From Blautia sp. (GTDB lineage Bacteria; Bacillota; Clostridia; Lachnospirales; Lachnospiraceae): 64,000 nucleotides of DNA. How positions within the stretch are numbered: position 1 is the stretch's first letter; the number at the start of each line of letters is the position of its first letter. Both the position numbers and the translations under genes were made by a program. Under the pieces are notes generated by a model, which was not told where the DNA came from, did not search any database, and was given only the letters and a program-made list of their open reading frames with translations. The DNA is taken from NCBI GenBank assembly GCA_017515325.1, contig JAFWGA010000018.1, forward strand, positions 62,001 to 126,000, read 5' to 3'. Shown piece after piece: positions 9,016 to 17,325 of the stretch.

Positions 9016-9094
9016 TGGTGTGGTGCGCTCTGCCGAAGTCAAACAGCCAAGGACAGAACAGTTCCCAAAACTGTGTTATGGGAGGAGGAGGAGA

Positions 9095-10840
9095 ATGATA
9101 CACAAGAACCCGATGACCAGGTTTGCCCTTTCAGTCCTTTTGGTGCAGGTCTTTGTAATCTGTTTTCCGGCGAAAGCCTTTGCGGCACAGGAATTGACAT
9201 CAGTTGTGACAGAGGTGAATGAGGAGGGGCTTCCGGTTGAGGAACAGCTGCAGGATGCCCAGGGGAGACTGGCTGTGGGAGAAAAAGGCTATGCCCTTGT
9301 CAGAAGAAAATATGACAAGGCAGGCAATGTGGTTTATGAAGCCTACTATGGTAGAGACAATAAACCTGCAGCTTATGCTGACCTGGGATATTACGCGAAA
9401 CAGATGGATTATGATACAGACGCGAGGATGATCCGGGAGCTTTACCTGGACATGGATGGCAATCTATGTATGGCAAAGGGAATGGGATATGCCGGCAGGG
9501 CAATGACCTACAATGACCAAGGTCAATTGATCCGCGAAACATACTATGGAAGGGGAAAGCAAAAAATCCTGTGCAGTCAAGGCTATCATGCTGTGCAAAT
9601 GGAGTATGATGCTGCCGGAAATGTCATCCGTTACTCCTATTTCGATACGGAGAATCAGCCTGCCCTTCTGTCTGACGGTTATGCTGTCGTGGAGAAGAAA
9701 TATAATGAAGACAATCTGGTGGTTCAGGAGATTTACTACGATGCCGGAGAGAATATCACAGCCCTGAAGGACAAAGGATATGCTATCATTCTGAGGGAGT
9801 ATAACGAGGATGATCTGCTAACCATGGAGCTGTATCTGGATGCAGAGGCTTCGCCAGTGATAATATCCGATGGTTATGCCTGCGTGTATCGGGATTATGA
9901 CAGAAACGGACATATGATAAGAGAGGCCTTTTATGGAAAGGACGGGAAACCTGTGAATTCCGCCAAGGGCTATCACAGCATGGAACGGGTTGTGGATCGC
10001 GACGGCAATGAGTTGGTGTTGGCCTATGGGGACAGCCAGGGAAATCTGATCTGGAATGAAGAAGAGGGGGCAGCCGTAGTAAAGAAGGAGTATGACGCTG
10101 CAGGCAATGTTGTGAAGCTGTCCTATTATGGGTTAAACGCAGAGCCGGTCATTTCTGAGAAAGCAGGCTTTGCTTCTGTGGTAAAAATGTATGATGAAAA
10201 GGGAAGGGTAACTCTGGAGAAGTATTATGGCACAGAGGATGAATTTCTGTCTCCCAAAGGAAAAAAGTATTCCGTAGCAGAATATACCTATGATGATAAG
10301 GGGTACCTGACACAGGAAATCTACTATGATCCTGACGGAAAGATTGTACCCAGCCAGAAAGAGTATGCCTATCTGGAGAAGGTCTATGATTCGGAAGGCA
10401 ATGTGATTCTTGAAACCTATTATAACACGGAAGGAAAGATGACGGTTTTGGCAAAAGGATACACTTCCCTGCGTCGGTATTACAATGAAAAGGGGGAGGT
10501 TATCCGCACAGAGTATTTAGACGGGAAAATGAATCTTGTCAATGGGTCGGATGGTTATGCCGCTACGATATCGGATTATGATGAAGCGGGCAATAAAATC
10601 TATGAGGCCTATTATACGGCGGATCTGACCCAGGCTGTATGTCCGAATGGATATTTCGCCGTACGCTATGCCTATAACAGCCAGAATAAAAAGACGAAGG
10701 AAAATTATTACTCTGCGGCAGGAGCCCTGGTGGATATTGCGGGAGGCTATGCGGAGATTCTCTTTCACTATAACGATGATGGATCCGAGGCAGGTGTCCG
10801 GTATTATAATGCGGGTGGGTTTGTGGTAGACAAGCCCTGA
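9095..10840 (+). CDS. Secreted protein of about sixteen 32-residue YD/GN-type repeats
   Basis: This 581-residue protein starts with a signal peptide ending near AFAAQ; ATG at 9095 follows a strong GGAGGAGGAGGAG site. After about 40 non-repeat residues almost all the rest is tandem units near 32 residues. The pattern is GYA-x4-YD-x2-GN-x3-E-x-YYD-x-G-K-P, for example GYHAVQMEYDAAGNVIRYSY and EYAYLEKVYDSEGNV. The Tyr-Asp and Gly-Asn spacing recalls YD/RHS repeats, which form beta shells, but no RHS core or toxin tail is present. There is no membrane anchor, so release or wall association is likely. Function is unknown. A shared bidirectional terminator follows. Confidence 0.82.
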   Translation: MIHKNPMTRFALSVLLVQVFVICFPAKAFAAQELTSVVTEVNEEGLPVEEQLQDAQGRLAVGEKGYALVRRKYDKAGNVVYEAYYGRDNKPAAYADLGYYAKQMDYDTDARMIRELYLDMDGNLCMAKGMGYAGRAMTYNDQGQLIRETYYGRGKQKILCSQGYHAVQMEYDAAGNVIRYSYFDTENQPALLSDGYAVVEKKYNEDNLVVQEIYYDAGENITALKDKGYAIILREYNEDDLLTMELYLDAEASPVIISDGYACVYRDYDRNGHMIREAFYGKDGKPVNSAKGYHSMERVVDRDGNELVLAYGDSQGNLIWNEEEGAAVVKKEYDAAGNVVKLSYYGLNAEPVISEKAGFASVVKMYDEKGRVTLEKYYGTEDEFLSPKGKKYSVAEYTYDDKGYLTQEIYYDPDGKIVPSQKEYAYLEKVYDSEGNVILETYYNTEGKMTVLAKGYTSLRRYYNEKGEVIRTEYLDGKMNLVNGSDGYAATISDYDEAGNKIYEAYYTADLTQAVCPNGYFAVRYAYNSQNKKTKENYYSAAGALVDIAGGYAEILFHYNDDGSEAGVRYYNAGGFVVDKP

Positions 10841-10884
10841 CGACTATCATCAGTCCTGCGCGGTTTGCGCTTTAGGAAGAAAAG

Positions 10885-10922
10885 AAAAAACCAGGCTGGG
10901 GGTAACCCAGCCTGGTTTTTTC
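10885..10922. terminator. Bidirectional terminator
   Basis: CCAGGCTGGG pairs with CCCAGCCTGG over ten bases, flanked by AAAAAA on the left and TTTTTT on the right. It serves the repeat protein on the + strand and the Cna-B protein on the - strand. Confidence 0.92.
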
Positions 10923-10940
10923 TTTTCGCGTTAATACTCC

Positions 10941-13900
10941 TTATCGTTTGGCTTTCTTCTGCATGACCAGTCCGATACCGATGCAGGCAGAAAGGAGAAG
11001 CAGGAAATAGAAAGCAATGGGTGTCTCGTCAGCTGTATTTACCGCCTGGATATTTGATGTGGTGTTCGTCGTCGTCTGAACCTGGGCGGCAGTGGTGACG
11101 TTGGTGGTAACGGTTGATCCTGTGCTGCCTGTAGTGGTCTGATAGCTGACAGGATTATAGTGTACCGCGGATGCCTTGGGTGTCGGAGTACTGGTAACAG
11201 GCCTTGGCGTAGCCGTTGGGGTCGCTGTGGTGGTAGGCGTCGGAGTCGGCGACGGCGTAGGCGTAGGCGTGGAAGAGGGACCGAAGTTCTGGATGATCGT
11301 CTCTTCGATATCTGCTGTGCCCTCTTCAGGAACTGCCTGCTGGTCTGCGTTCAGAATGACAGGTGCATCGTTAATCACACTTGGCTTGAAACGGAAGCTG
11401 TCTGTTTTATCAGTCAGGATCGTACCGGTTGCGTCCGTTTCCGCTACATATAGCTGTACCTGGGGCTGATTGACGGGAATCTTTACCTCTATTGTTTCAG
11501 AAGCCTCGGATTCTCCGTCCATGATGAGAGCAACCCTTGCTTTGTTTACCTGCTCTTCTTCTGATGCGAGCCTGGTATGCGCTTCGTCACTATAGATGGA
11601 AGCATAGAAGGTTTCATCAGCGGGGAAGGCATTTCCGTCATCACCAATCAGCTGCTTGGTGATCTTAAGGTTGCCTGTGAAATAATAGTCATCCTGCTCT
11701 TCCTCTGGAAGAGATTCATAGGTATGAGTGATGATTTCGGTCTGGAAATCGCCAATCTTCAGATCATATCGTTTATTTTCATCCAGATCAGAGACATAGT
11801 ATTCGGGAGAAATCTTTTCGCCATACTGGTCAGTCTCTGCCAGATAATAGCTTCCCGCAGGGATGTCCGTAAAGGTAGCCGTTGCCTGAGAGCCATTGAT
11901 AAAGTTGAGGGCAACTACCCTGGGGAAGGGATCGTCCAAGGCGCCTACCTTGGAGGGACCATAGACATCAGCACGGCCGGTCTCATCGATGGTTTGGCTG
12001 GCCGGTTCTGTCTCTGGATTCTCTACAGGGAAGAGACCCAGATAGCAGGTCTGTTTTCGGACATAAAGCGGATTACCTGTCTCGCCCCATACCAGATTTA
12101 TGGTAACGTTCAGGGACGCGCTGTCAACAGGAGCAGTCGTCGGTGTCGGCGTAACCGTAATCATTGGGGTGGGAGACGGGGTTGCGCTTATGGCAGGGTC
12201 GAAGCTTTTGGTATGGAAGGTGTAGGTTGTGCTGGTATATTCCGAGGTCTCGACCCAGGTGTTGGCGGCTTGATTCCAGGTATATTTCTGGAAATAGAGA
12301 TACAGGTTAAAGCTGCTGTTCTGGTTGAGATCACTTTTTGCCATGATCGACCAGTTATTGGAGACGGATTTTTCGGAATCTTTGGTCTGGCCAGGGCTCA
12401 TGGACCAGTAGGATGGTACCCATTTCCCGTCACCTGTGATATAGGGAGATGGGGCACTGGCTCCGGTAACATGAAAGTGATAAGTCAGGTTTGCCCTAAA
12501 TTCCAGCTCTCCTTCCAGTCCGGTAACACTATAGCCATATTCAGCAGAGTCTGCCGCTGGCGTGAAGGGAGTGGTCCGGGCTATGGGGGTGACCGAAACA
12601 GAAGGAGCAGTGCTGACCACAGGGGTAATGCTGACGGTCGGCGTCGCGCTGACGGTAGGACTTCCTGTCAGCGTGGGGACTGGGGTTTCGGTGGGAACCT
12701 CCTCTTCTGTTGTAAAGTAAATATGCGAAAAGCTGTATTGCTCATTTGCCCCTTCGGCAACGGAAATAGCGTCCGCCGGATCCATGGTTGTTATCCATTC
12801 TTCAGGCTCAAGCGTTTTCCCTTCTGCGTCTGTTTCAATCAGAGTGTATGTTCCGTCAGAAAGGTTATTGAAGGTGACGCTGTTTTCTGAAATATCGTCA
12901 AAAACGATTGTTACCTGCTGGATCGGTTCCGACCCGGGAGTGACAGTGCCGTCTTCTGCCACCTCTGCGGTGTAAAGGGAGAGATAGAAAGTCCCGGTGA
13001 CAGCTTTGGGGTCGAGTTCCTCTGTCAGCATATCCAGGGTGACCGTAATAGAGTTGCTGCCATCCCCGACAGGGGAGAGAGAATCGGTTTTTTCTACGGT
13101 ACCGTCTTCGTCAGCCGACTGGGAAGGATTTGTCTCGGCTTCTTTGTTTTCGTCTTCGCTGTTTTCTGTTTCGGCATCAGAAGGATTGGTCTGTGCGGCT
13201 TCGTCTTCAGCCAGGGAGACCTCAGGCAGTTCTCTCTTACCCGTCAGGACATAACCGCTGCCGGCAGCATCCTGGGCGATCGCGATCAGAGTGAAGCCCG
13301 GAATCTCTTCTGCCCGGACGACAAAGACGGGATTGTCATTGCCGATGGGAACCGAATCAAAAGCACCCCTCCAGGAATCCTGCGCTGTCAGTATGGCACG
13401 GATGGGTTCTCCGTCCAGGCCGAGGACAGGAGTATTTGCACTTGTGCCGTCCTCTGACGTGGACTGAGACAACAGATTGAGAACAACCTCTTCCGGGAAT
13501 CCTGTCGACAGAGCGCTGACCCCGTCAACGTCCACCCAGAGCATTTCCAGCCCGATGTCTACGGTGCTGACCATGGAGGGGGAATCGTTCTGCGACAGGC
13601 CGTCTGTCTCTTCCTGGGAATCGGATGGGAGATCAGGTTCTGCAGAGGCAGAATCAACGGAAGGACTGTCAAGGGCATCGATATCTGAAGATTCCTGCCA
13701 CGTTTCGCTGTCCGCAGAAGAATCGGCTGTTTCCGACAAGGCATCCGGGCTTGTCTCGTCACTGACCTGATCCTGGGGCAGCCAGTCCTCCTTGCGGGTA
13801 TTTATGATAATGACGCCGTCTTTCAGGGCAGCCCCCTTTTGCTCAACCCTTTTGCTATAGCCCTTCACTCCCTCTTCAATGAAGGCAAAGGATTCATAGG

Positions 13901-15245
13901 GCAGATTGGTAAAAGCTCCGTTCCAGGTATCGGAGGTGATGGTGAGGGGATCTACCGGGTAGCCATCCATATCAAAAGCGTCTTCATAATCCGTTTCGCT
14001 GACCGGATTGTCTGCTTTTCTTTTCAGTTTGATTCTGACCGAATCCGGCAGATGATCCTCCAGGGGATATCCGTTTTGATCCTGCCAGCGGATTTCCACA
14101 GGAATATTCAGAGGAGAAGCGTCTTCGTTCTGGATCAGGGTGATTGTCACATTGTAGGTAACAGAGGACGTACCCAGTACCACCGGTTCATCTGCGGAAA
14201 CGCTTTGGGTGAATCCTTCCGGCATATCCGACTCATAGATATGGGCTGCGTAGGCAATGCCGGCTTCATAGGCAAGGTTATCAAAGCTTACCTTCCAGCC
14301 GTTGGAAACAGATGCGGATTTGGCTTCGGAGAAGATATCGCTGACAACGGTTTCAGAGCTTCTCTTCCGCTGCAGAGTGACCAGAACGGATTCCGGCAGC
14401 AGGCTGGAATCCGTGATGGCTCTTCCCTGGCTATCCAGAAAACGCACGGTAACATATTCCGTGATGACCGGGTTCGCACTGGCCAGTGAAGAGGAAGAGG
14501 GATCCATCAGGATGGCGGCAGAACCCTGGCTCGTACCGGAGCTTCCGCTGTCTGTCGGCAGAATGGATTGACTGCTCGACGGGAGTGTACCGCCATTTGG
14601 TTCCCAGTCATCATCGATGATGTCATAGACGGATGTCCCTGTACCGGAGGAAGCGGATGTGTCGGAGGAAGAACCGGAGTCAGAAGCAGCGGATTGTTCC
14701 TCGGTCGGATCGTAAAAGCCGGTATAATAGATATTTCCGTCCTCATCCTTATGCTCCTGAAAGGGAGATTCGGTAGGGACAGCTTCTGCCTGAGGAGATT
14801 CCTGGGTCTGCCCGGAAGAGGAACTGTCCTGTGTTTCTTCCTCCGGAGCATTGGGATCATAATAGCGGATCTCGATTTCCGGTTCATCTTCATAGGAAGA
14901 GCCGGAGCTGTCTTCCGTCTGTTCCGAGCTGCCTTCGGCCTGTTCCGTGCTGCCTTCTTCCTGGCTGTAGCCGGTTTCCTCCTGGCCGTAGCTGCCGTCA
15001 GCGGTATTTTCGCCGGAGTCGGTGCTCTCAGGAGCATAGTCTGTATACTCTGTGTAACCGATGTCTTCGGAGGGAGCTTCGCCGGGATCAACCTCCTCGG
15101 AGAACAGTTCGTTGGACATGTCGAAGAGATCGTATTCCTCTTCTGCCGATACATAGGATAAGCTGCTGCTGATCGGCTCTAGCAGAAGGGCAGATAGCAG
15201 CAGCAGTACCATGCATAGCTTCAATAGATTGTAGTTCTTTTTCAT
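10941..15245 (-). CDS. Very large Cna-B-type cell-surface protein
   Basis: This is a 1434-residue wall-associated protein. A signal peptide (MKKNYNLLKLCMVLLLL to about 35) precedes an acidic Ser/Glu-rich region (40-240). Several Cna-B-like beta domains follow (starting about 265, 380, 562, 732, 1045, 1190), recognised by phrases such as FDNLAYEAG and FNNLSDGTYTLIETD. Thr-Pro linkers lie near 852-882 and 1323-1355. The tail has NTADETPI, a hydrophobic segment (about 1412-1428) and KKAKR, the layout of a sortase signal, but without a classical LPXTG. Cna-B domains often carry isopeptide bonds and act as stalks. AAGGAGG lies seven bases before the ATG. The ligand is unknown. Confidence 0.85.
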   Translation of the reverse strand: MKKNYNLLKLCMVLLLLSALLLEPISSSLSYVSAEEEYDLFDMSNELFSEEVDPGEAPSEDIGYTEYTDYAPESTDSGENTADGSYGQEETGYSQEEGSTEQAEGSSEQTEDSSGSSYEDEPEIEIRYYDPNAPEEETQDSSSSGQTQESPQAEAVPTESPFQEHKDEDGNIYYTGFYDPTEEQSAASDSGSSSDTSASSGTGTSVYDIIDDDWEPNGGTLPSSSQSILPTDSGSSGTSQGSAAILMDPSSSSLASANPVITEYVTVRFLDSQGRAITDSSLLPESVLVTLQRKRSSETVVSDIFSEAKSASVSNGWKVSFDNLAYEAGIAYAAHIYESDMPEGFTQSVSADEPVVLGTSSVTYNVTITLIQNEDASPLNIPVEIRWQDQNGYPLEDHLPDSVRIKLKRKADNPVSETDYEDAFDMDGYPVDPLTITSDTWNGAFTNLPYESFAFIEEGVKGYSKRVEQKGAALKDGVIIINTRKEDWLPQDQVSDETSPDALSETADSSADSETWQESSDIDALDSPSVDSASAEPDLPSDSQEETDGLSQNDSPSMVSTVDIGLEMLWVDVDGVSALSTGFPEEVVLNLLSQSTSEDGTSANTPVLGLDGEPIRAILTAQDSWRGAFDSVPIGNDNPVFVVRAEEIPGFTLIAIAQDAAGSGYVLTGKRELPEVSLAEDEAAQTNPSDAETENSEDENKEAETNPSQSADEDGTVEKTDSLSPVGDGSNSITVTLDMLTEELDPKAVTGTFYLSLYTAEVAEDGTVTPGSEPIQQVTIVFDDISENSVTFNNLSDGTYTLIETDAEGKTLEPEEWITTMDPADAISVAEGANEQYSFSHIYFTTEEEVPTETPVPTLTGSPTVSATPTVSITPVVSTAPSVSVTPIARTTPFTPAADSAEYGYSVTGLEGELEFRANLTYHFHVTGASAPSPYITGDGKWVPSYWSMSPGQTKDSEKSVSNNWSIMAKSDLNQNSSFNLYLYFQKYTWNQAANTWVETSEYTSTTYTFHTKSFDPAISATPSPTPMITVTPTPTTAPVDSASLNVTINLVWGETGNPLYVRKQTCYLGLFPVENPETEPASQTIDETGRADVYGPSKVGALDDPFPRVVALNFINGSQATATFTDIPAGSYYLAETDQYGEKISPEYYVSDLDENKRYDLKIGDFQTEIITHTYESLPEEEQDDYYFTGNLKITKQLIGDDGNAFPADETFYASIYSDEAHTRLASEEEQVNKARVALIMDGESEASETIEVKIPVNQPQVQLYVAETDATGTILTDKTDSFRFKPSVINDAPVILNADQQAVPEEGTADIEETIIQNFGPSSTPTPTPSPTPTPTTTATPTATPRPVTSTPTPKASAVHYNPVSYQTTTGSTGSTVTTNVTTAAQVQTTTNTTSNIQAVNTADETPIAFYFLLLLSACIGIGLVMQKKAKR

Positions 15246-15619
15246 GTAACATCCTCCTTAATAGATATATATGTGAGAATAAGATGTTCCAAAATTATTT
15301 TACAGACGACAAAGTATCCTTTGCTTTGTCGTTTGCCGCGCCGGATTTGCGCCGGCTCTGGCGGCATATTTCCTAAGCAAATCCGTGCGCATACGATATA
15401 AAAACCACCATGAAAGTTTAGCATCCTGAGGACAGTTTTTCAATCCCAAAATTTAATAATATAGAGAACAAACAAATGCCTGTATTATTTATTTATAACA
15501 GTGGCATATCAGAATTCTGCGGATATTGATGCGGGATAGGGCCGTGCAATTCCTGTTTGACAAACAGCAGGCTTTCATACTATCATATTTCTACACCATA
15601 AAGAGGGGAGGTTCATGGG
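15246..15619. other. Structured divergent intergenic region
   Basis: This gap lies between the Cna-B gene (-) and the small membrane protein (+). It holds two hairpins: ACGACAAAG / CTTTGTCGT at 15306-15332, and GCCGC...CCGG / CCGG...GCGGC at 15335-15365. An R3 repeat word (15377-15392, - strand) and the + strand promoter at 15557-15586 are also present. The hairpins would lie in the 5' leader of the Cna-B gene if transcription starts near 15400. No ORF with a ribosome binding site was seen. Confidence 0.6.
15557..15586 (+). promoter_or_regulatory. Sigma-A-type promoter of the 15620 gene
   Basis: A consensus -35 TTGACA (15557-15562) and -10 TATCAT (15581-15586) are separated by 18 bases. The ATG is about 27 bases downstream of the expected start of transcription. 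Confidence 0.8.
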
Positions 15620-16066
15620 ATGGCTGCAAGGACGAATATGCGAAAGAAGGATGAGTTTGACGAAAGATGGGAAGAACTGCACAGGGATAAACGCATGGAG
15701 GCAACGAGAGCCCGTACCCGTATGAAACGCACCTTTGTAGGCACTGCGGAAACGGTTGCGGTTGGTGCGGCCTTTTTGGGCAGCAATACAATTGCCCGTT
15801 TCCTGGCGGCAAAGGTATCACTGGACATTGTCGTAGAGGTAACGGCACGATTCGGACCCCAGGCAGGACATAATCTTTCCACTTTGCTTGCGGCTGTTAT
15901 CGCAGAACCCAGACTGATCGCAGCCATAGCAGCCGGTTTTTTCCTGGTGGTCGATGGCCTGTTCTTTATAGCGGGAAAAATCTCGGCCAAAAGTAAATCA
16001 TACCAGGAGCAGAAAAAAAGGATAGAGGCCAGAAAGGCAGCCAGAGAAAGAGCGGCAAGGAGATAA
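15620..16066 (+). CDS. Small membrane protein of unknown function
   Basis: I do not recognise this 148-residue protein. The first 38 residues are highly charged (RKKDEFDERWEELHRDKR), followed by one hydrophobic stretch near 40-60 (TAETVAVGAAFLGSNTIARF), a second between about 88 and 118 (STLLAAVIAEPRLIAAIAAG continuing into FFLVVDGLFFIAG), and a basic tail ending ARKAARERAARR. It is therefore probably a two- or three-pass membrane protein with charged cytoplasmic ends. GGGGAGG lies eight bases before the ATG, and a consensus promoter precedes it. It faces the zinc-ribbon gene tail to tail. Confidence 0.7.
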   Translation: MAARTNMRKKDEFDERWEELHRDKRMEATRARTRMKRTFVGTAETVAVGAAFLGSNTIARFLAAKVSLDIVVEVTARFGPQAGHNLSTLLAAVIAEPRLIAAIAAGFFLVVDGLFFIAGKISAKSKSYQEQKKRIEARKAARERAARR

Positions 16067-16072
16067 GGGTGA

Positions 16073-16107
16073 CCGGCTGCCCGCCGTTGAAGCAGGCGGG
16101 CAGCCGG
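16073..16107. terminator. Long perfect hairpin without U-tract
   Basis: CCGGCTGCCCGCC (16073-16085) pairs perfectly over 13 bases with GGCGGGCAGCCGG (16095-16107). It lies between convergent genes where a terminator is expected, but neither strand carries a T-run. Confidence 0.55.
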
Positions 16108-16117
16108 CACTTGTTAT

Positions 16118-16150
16118 GGCAGGAGCGCCGAAAGGAAGGCGTCCCCTGCC
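16118..16150. repeat. R1 intergenic repeat, short copy C
   Basis: GGCAGG pairs with CCTGCC and GCGCC with GGCGT around a small internal loop. The left end TTATGGCAGGaGCGCCG matches copies A (2391) and B (32714), but the inner GTCACC/GGTGAC stem and the second hairpin are missing. Confidence 0.7.
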
Positions 16151-16155
16151 GGTGG

Positions 16156-16848
16156 TCAGAATTCTTCCGCATTGGTCTGATTGTCGAAAACGGAGATATC
16201 TTCAGCGGGTTCGGGACTTTCGCTTCCCAGCGCATCGTCCAGGTTTGTGGCGTTTTGCAGAATATCCATAGCCGAAGCTGCCATATCCTGGAATTCTCTG
16301 ACCTTTTCCTGGCTTACCGGGATAGAAGCCGGATCCGCTTCTTCGGCCGGAACAGTTTTCTCATCCTCAGCCGCAAGAGCTTCCGCTTCTTGCGCCGGAA
16401 CGGTTTCCTCTTCCGAGGCGGCTTCGTCCAGGAAAGAAAGGGGGTCTTCTTCCTCCTCGGCCGGCTCAGGTTCAGGGCAGGGGGTGCCGCAGGAAGGACA
16501 GAAGAGAGCTTCAATGGGCACTTCCTTCCGGCAGGCAGGGCAGATCTTTTTGCCGCGGATTTTTGCGCTTTCTTTTTCCAGACTCTCTATTCTGGCAAGA
16601 TGCTGGGATATTTCTTCACAAAGACGCCCCATCTCGCCTTCGAAGATTTCCCCATTCTCATAGCGACAGTACAGCAGTGTACCGATTTCGGTTTTCAGTC
16701 TTTCGATGTGATGCCCTTCAGAGGCAATCTGGCCTCTGAGCTTTTGGGTCTCGTAAAGATTTCCTGCCCGCTCAGATACATCCTTTACGGCATGGGAAAA
16801 GGATTCACCTGTGCGAATCAGTGAATCAAATAAACTTTTCTTTGGCAT
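16156..16848 (-). CDS. Zinc-ribbon protein with coiled-coil and acidic tail
   Basis: This 230-residue cytoplasmic protein has no signal peptide. Residues about 1-95 are predicted helical or coiled coil (KLRGQIASEGHHIERLKTEI). A zinc ribbon CPACRKEVPIEALFCPSCG follows, then a long Glu/Ala/Pro-rich acidic region. Similar zinc-ribbon proteins are common in Clostridia and of unknown role. ATG at 16848 is favoured over GTG at 16860 because AAGGAG overlaps the region just before the GTG. It converges with the small membrane protein gene. Confidence 0.75.
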   Translation of the reverse strand: MPKKSLFDSLIRTGESFSHAVKDVSERAGNLYETQKLRGQIASEGHHIERLKTEIGTLLYCRYENGEIFEGEMGRLCEEISQHLARIESLEKESAKIRGKKICPACRKEVPIEALFCPSCGTPCPEPEPAEEEEDPLSFLDEAASEEETVPAQEAEALAAEDEKTVPAEEADPASIPVSQEKVREFQDMAASAMDILQNATNLDDALGSESPEPAEDISVFDNQTNAEEF

Positions 16849-16887
16849 ATAGCTTGGCACTCCTTTCCATATGGCAAGTCATCAATT

Positions 16888-16935
16888 GGCAAGTAAGCTC
16901 GCCGTGAGAACAGGCTTTTTGCACTGGAATCATCA
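16888..16935. repeat. R2 intergenic repeat, copy 1
   Basis: This copy matches 33 of the first 44 positions of the copy at 52658-52705. It contains AAGCTC...GGCTT, capable of a partial stem, and TTTTTG at the right side. It lies about 40 bases upstream of the zinc-ribbon start. Confidence 0.55.
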
Positions 16936-17151
16936 ATTATGGCTGGAACTCGCCGGCTTATGATATGAGATGGGGTCGTCAGTCCCGAATGGGCAAAGGA
17001 AAAGCCGGCGAGAAAAAACTGCGAGAAGACAGACAGAAGGGTTTCCTCTTAAGTATCATGCTATGGTACACAGATATCATAGCACAAGGAATGAGTTTTG
17101 TGTAATTATTTTTGTGAAAAATATGTGTGCCATATCCGGGGATTCTTTATG

Positions 17152-17180
17152 TTGAAAATAGCAAAGGCATATGTTATAGT
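17152..17180 (+). promoter_or_regulatory. Sigma-A-type promoter of uppP
   Basis: The -35 TTGAAA (17152-17157) and -10 TATAGT (17175-17180) are 17 bases apart, with an extended TGt before the -10. Confidence 0.75.
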
Positions 17181-17224
17181 CAACGACAAATGTAATTTGT
17201 CATTGACTATAAGCCTCCGGCAGG

Positions 17225-17240
17225 ATGCACACGGATTTGC
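17225..17240 (+). repeat. R3 repeat word
   Basis: ATGCACACGGATTTGC is 15/16 identical to the inverted word at 15377-15392 and 11-12/16 to the inverted word at 48774-48789. Confidence 0.5.
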
Positions 17241-17262
17241 GGTATGGATCAGTCAGAGATGA

Positions 17263-17295
17263 GTAGCTGCCAGGCACAGAGTGCTGAGCTGTTAC
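17263..17295 (+). repeat. R4 repeat in the uppP leader
   Basis: This 33-base sequence is identical at 29 positions to 39466-39498 upstream of the GntP permease, ending in GAGTGCTGAGCTGTTAC. It can form a small hairpin (GGCA / TGCT). Both copies lie about 30 bases before the start codon. Confidence 0.75.
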
Positions 17296-17325
17296 AGAGA
17301 TTACCCAAAAGGGGAGAGAAAGAGT

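Larger units (their letters stand above)
16849..17325. other. Intergenic region upstream of uppP with several repeat words
   Basis: This gap lies between divergent genes. It carries an R2 repeat (16888-16935), the uppP promoter (17152-17180), a GTCAacGACAAAT / ATTTGTCatTGAC hairpin (17180-17208), an R3 word (17225-17240) and an R4 repeat (17263-17295). The uppP leader would be about 140 bases. No coding sequence with a ribosome binding site was seen here. Confidence 0.6.

Noticed and set aside
8978-9094. An earlier start for the repeat protein inside the end of hflX
   Set aside because: It would place 39 residues before the signal peptide. ATG at 9095 has a perfect ribosome binding site and a normal signal sequence.
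11577-12890. A 437-codon + strand frame opposite the Cna-B protein
   Set aside because: The - strand reads as a signal peptide, repeated Cna-B domains and Thr-Pro linkers. The + strand product has no family features.
16073-16150. A tRNA-like or known small RNA gene in the hairpins between convergent genes
   Set aside because: The hairpins do not form a cloverleaf and have no anticodon arm or CCA end. They are best explained as an end-of-transcript hairpin plus an R1 repeat.
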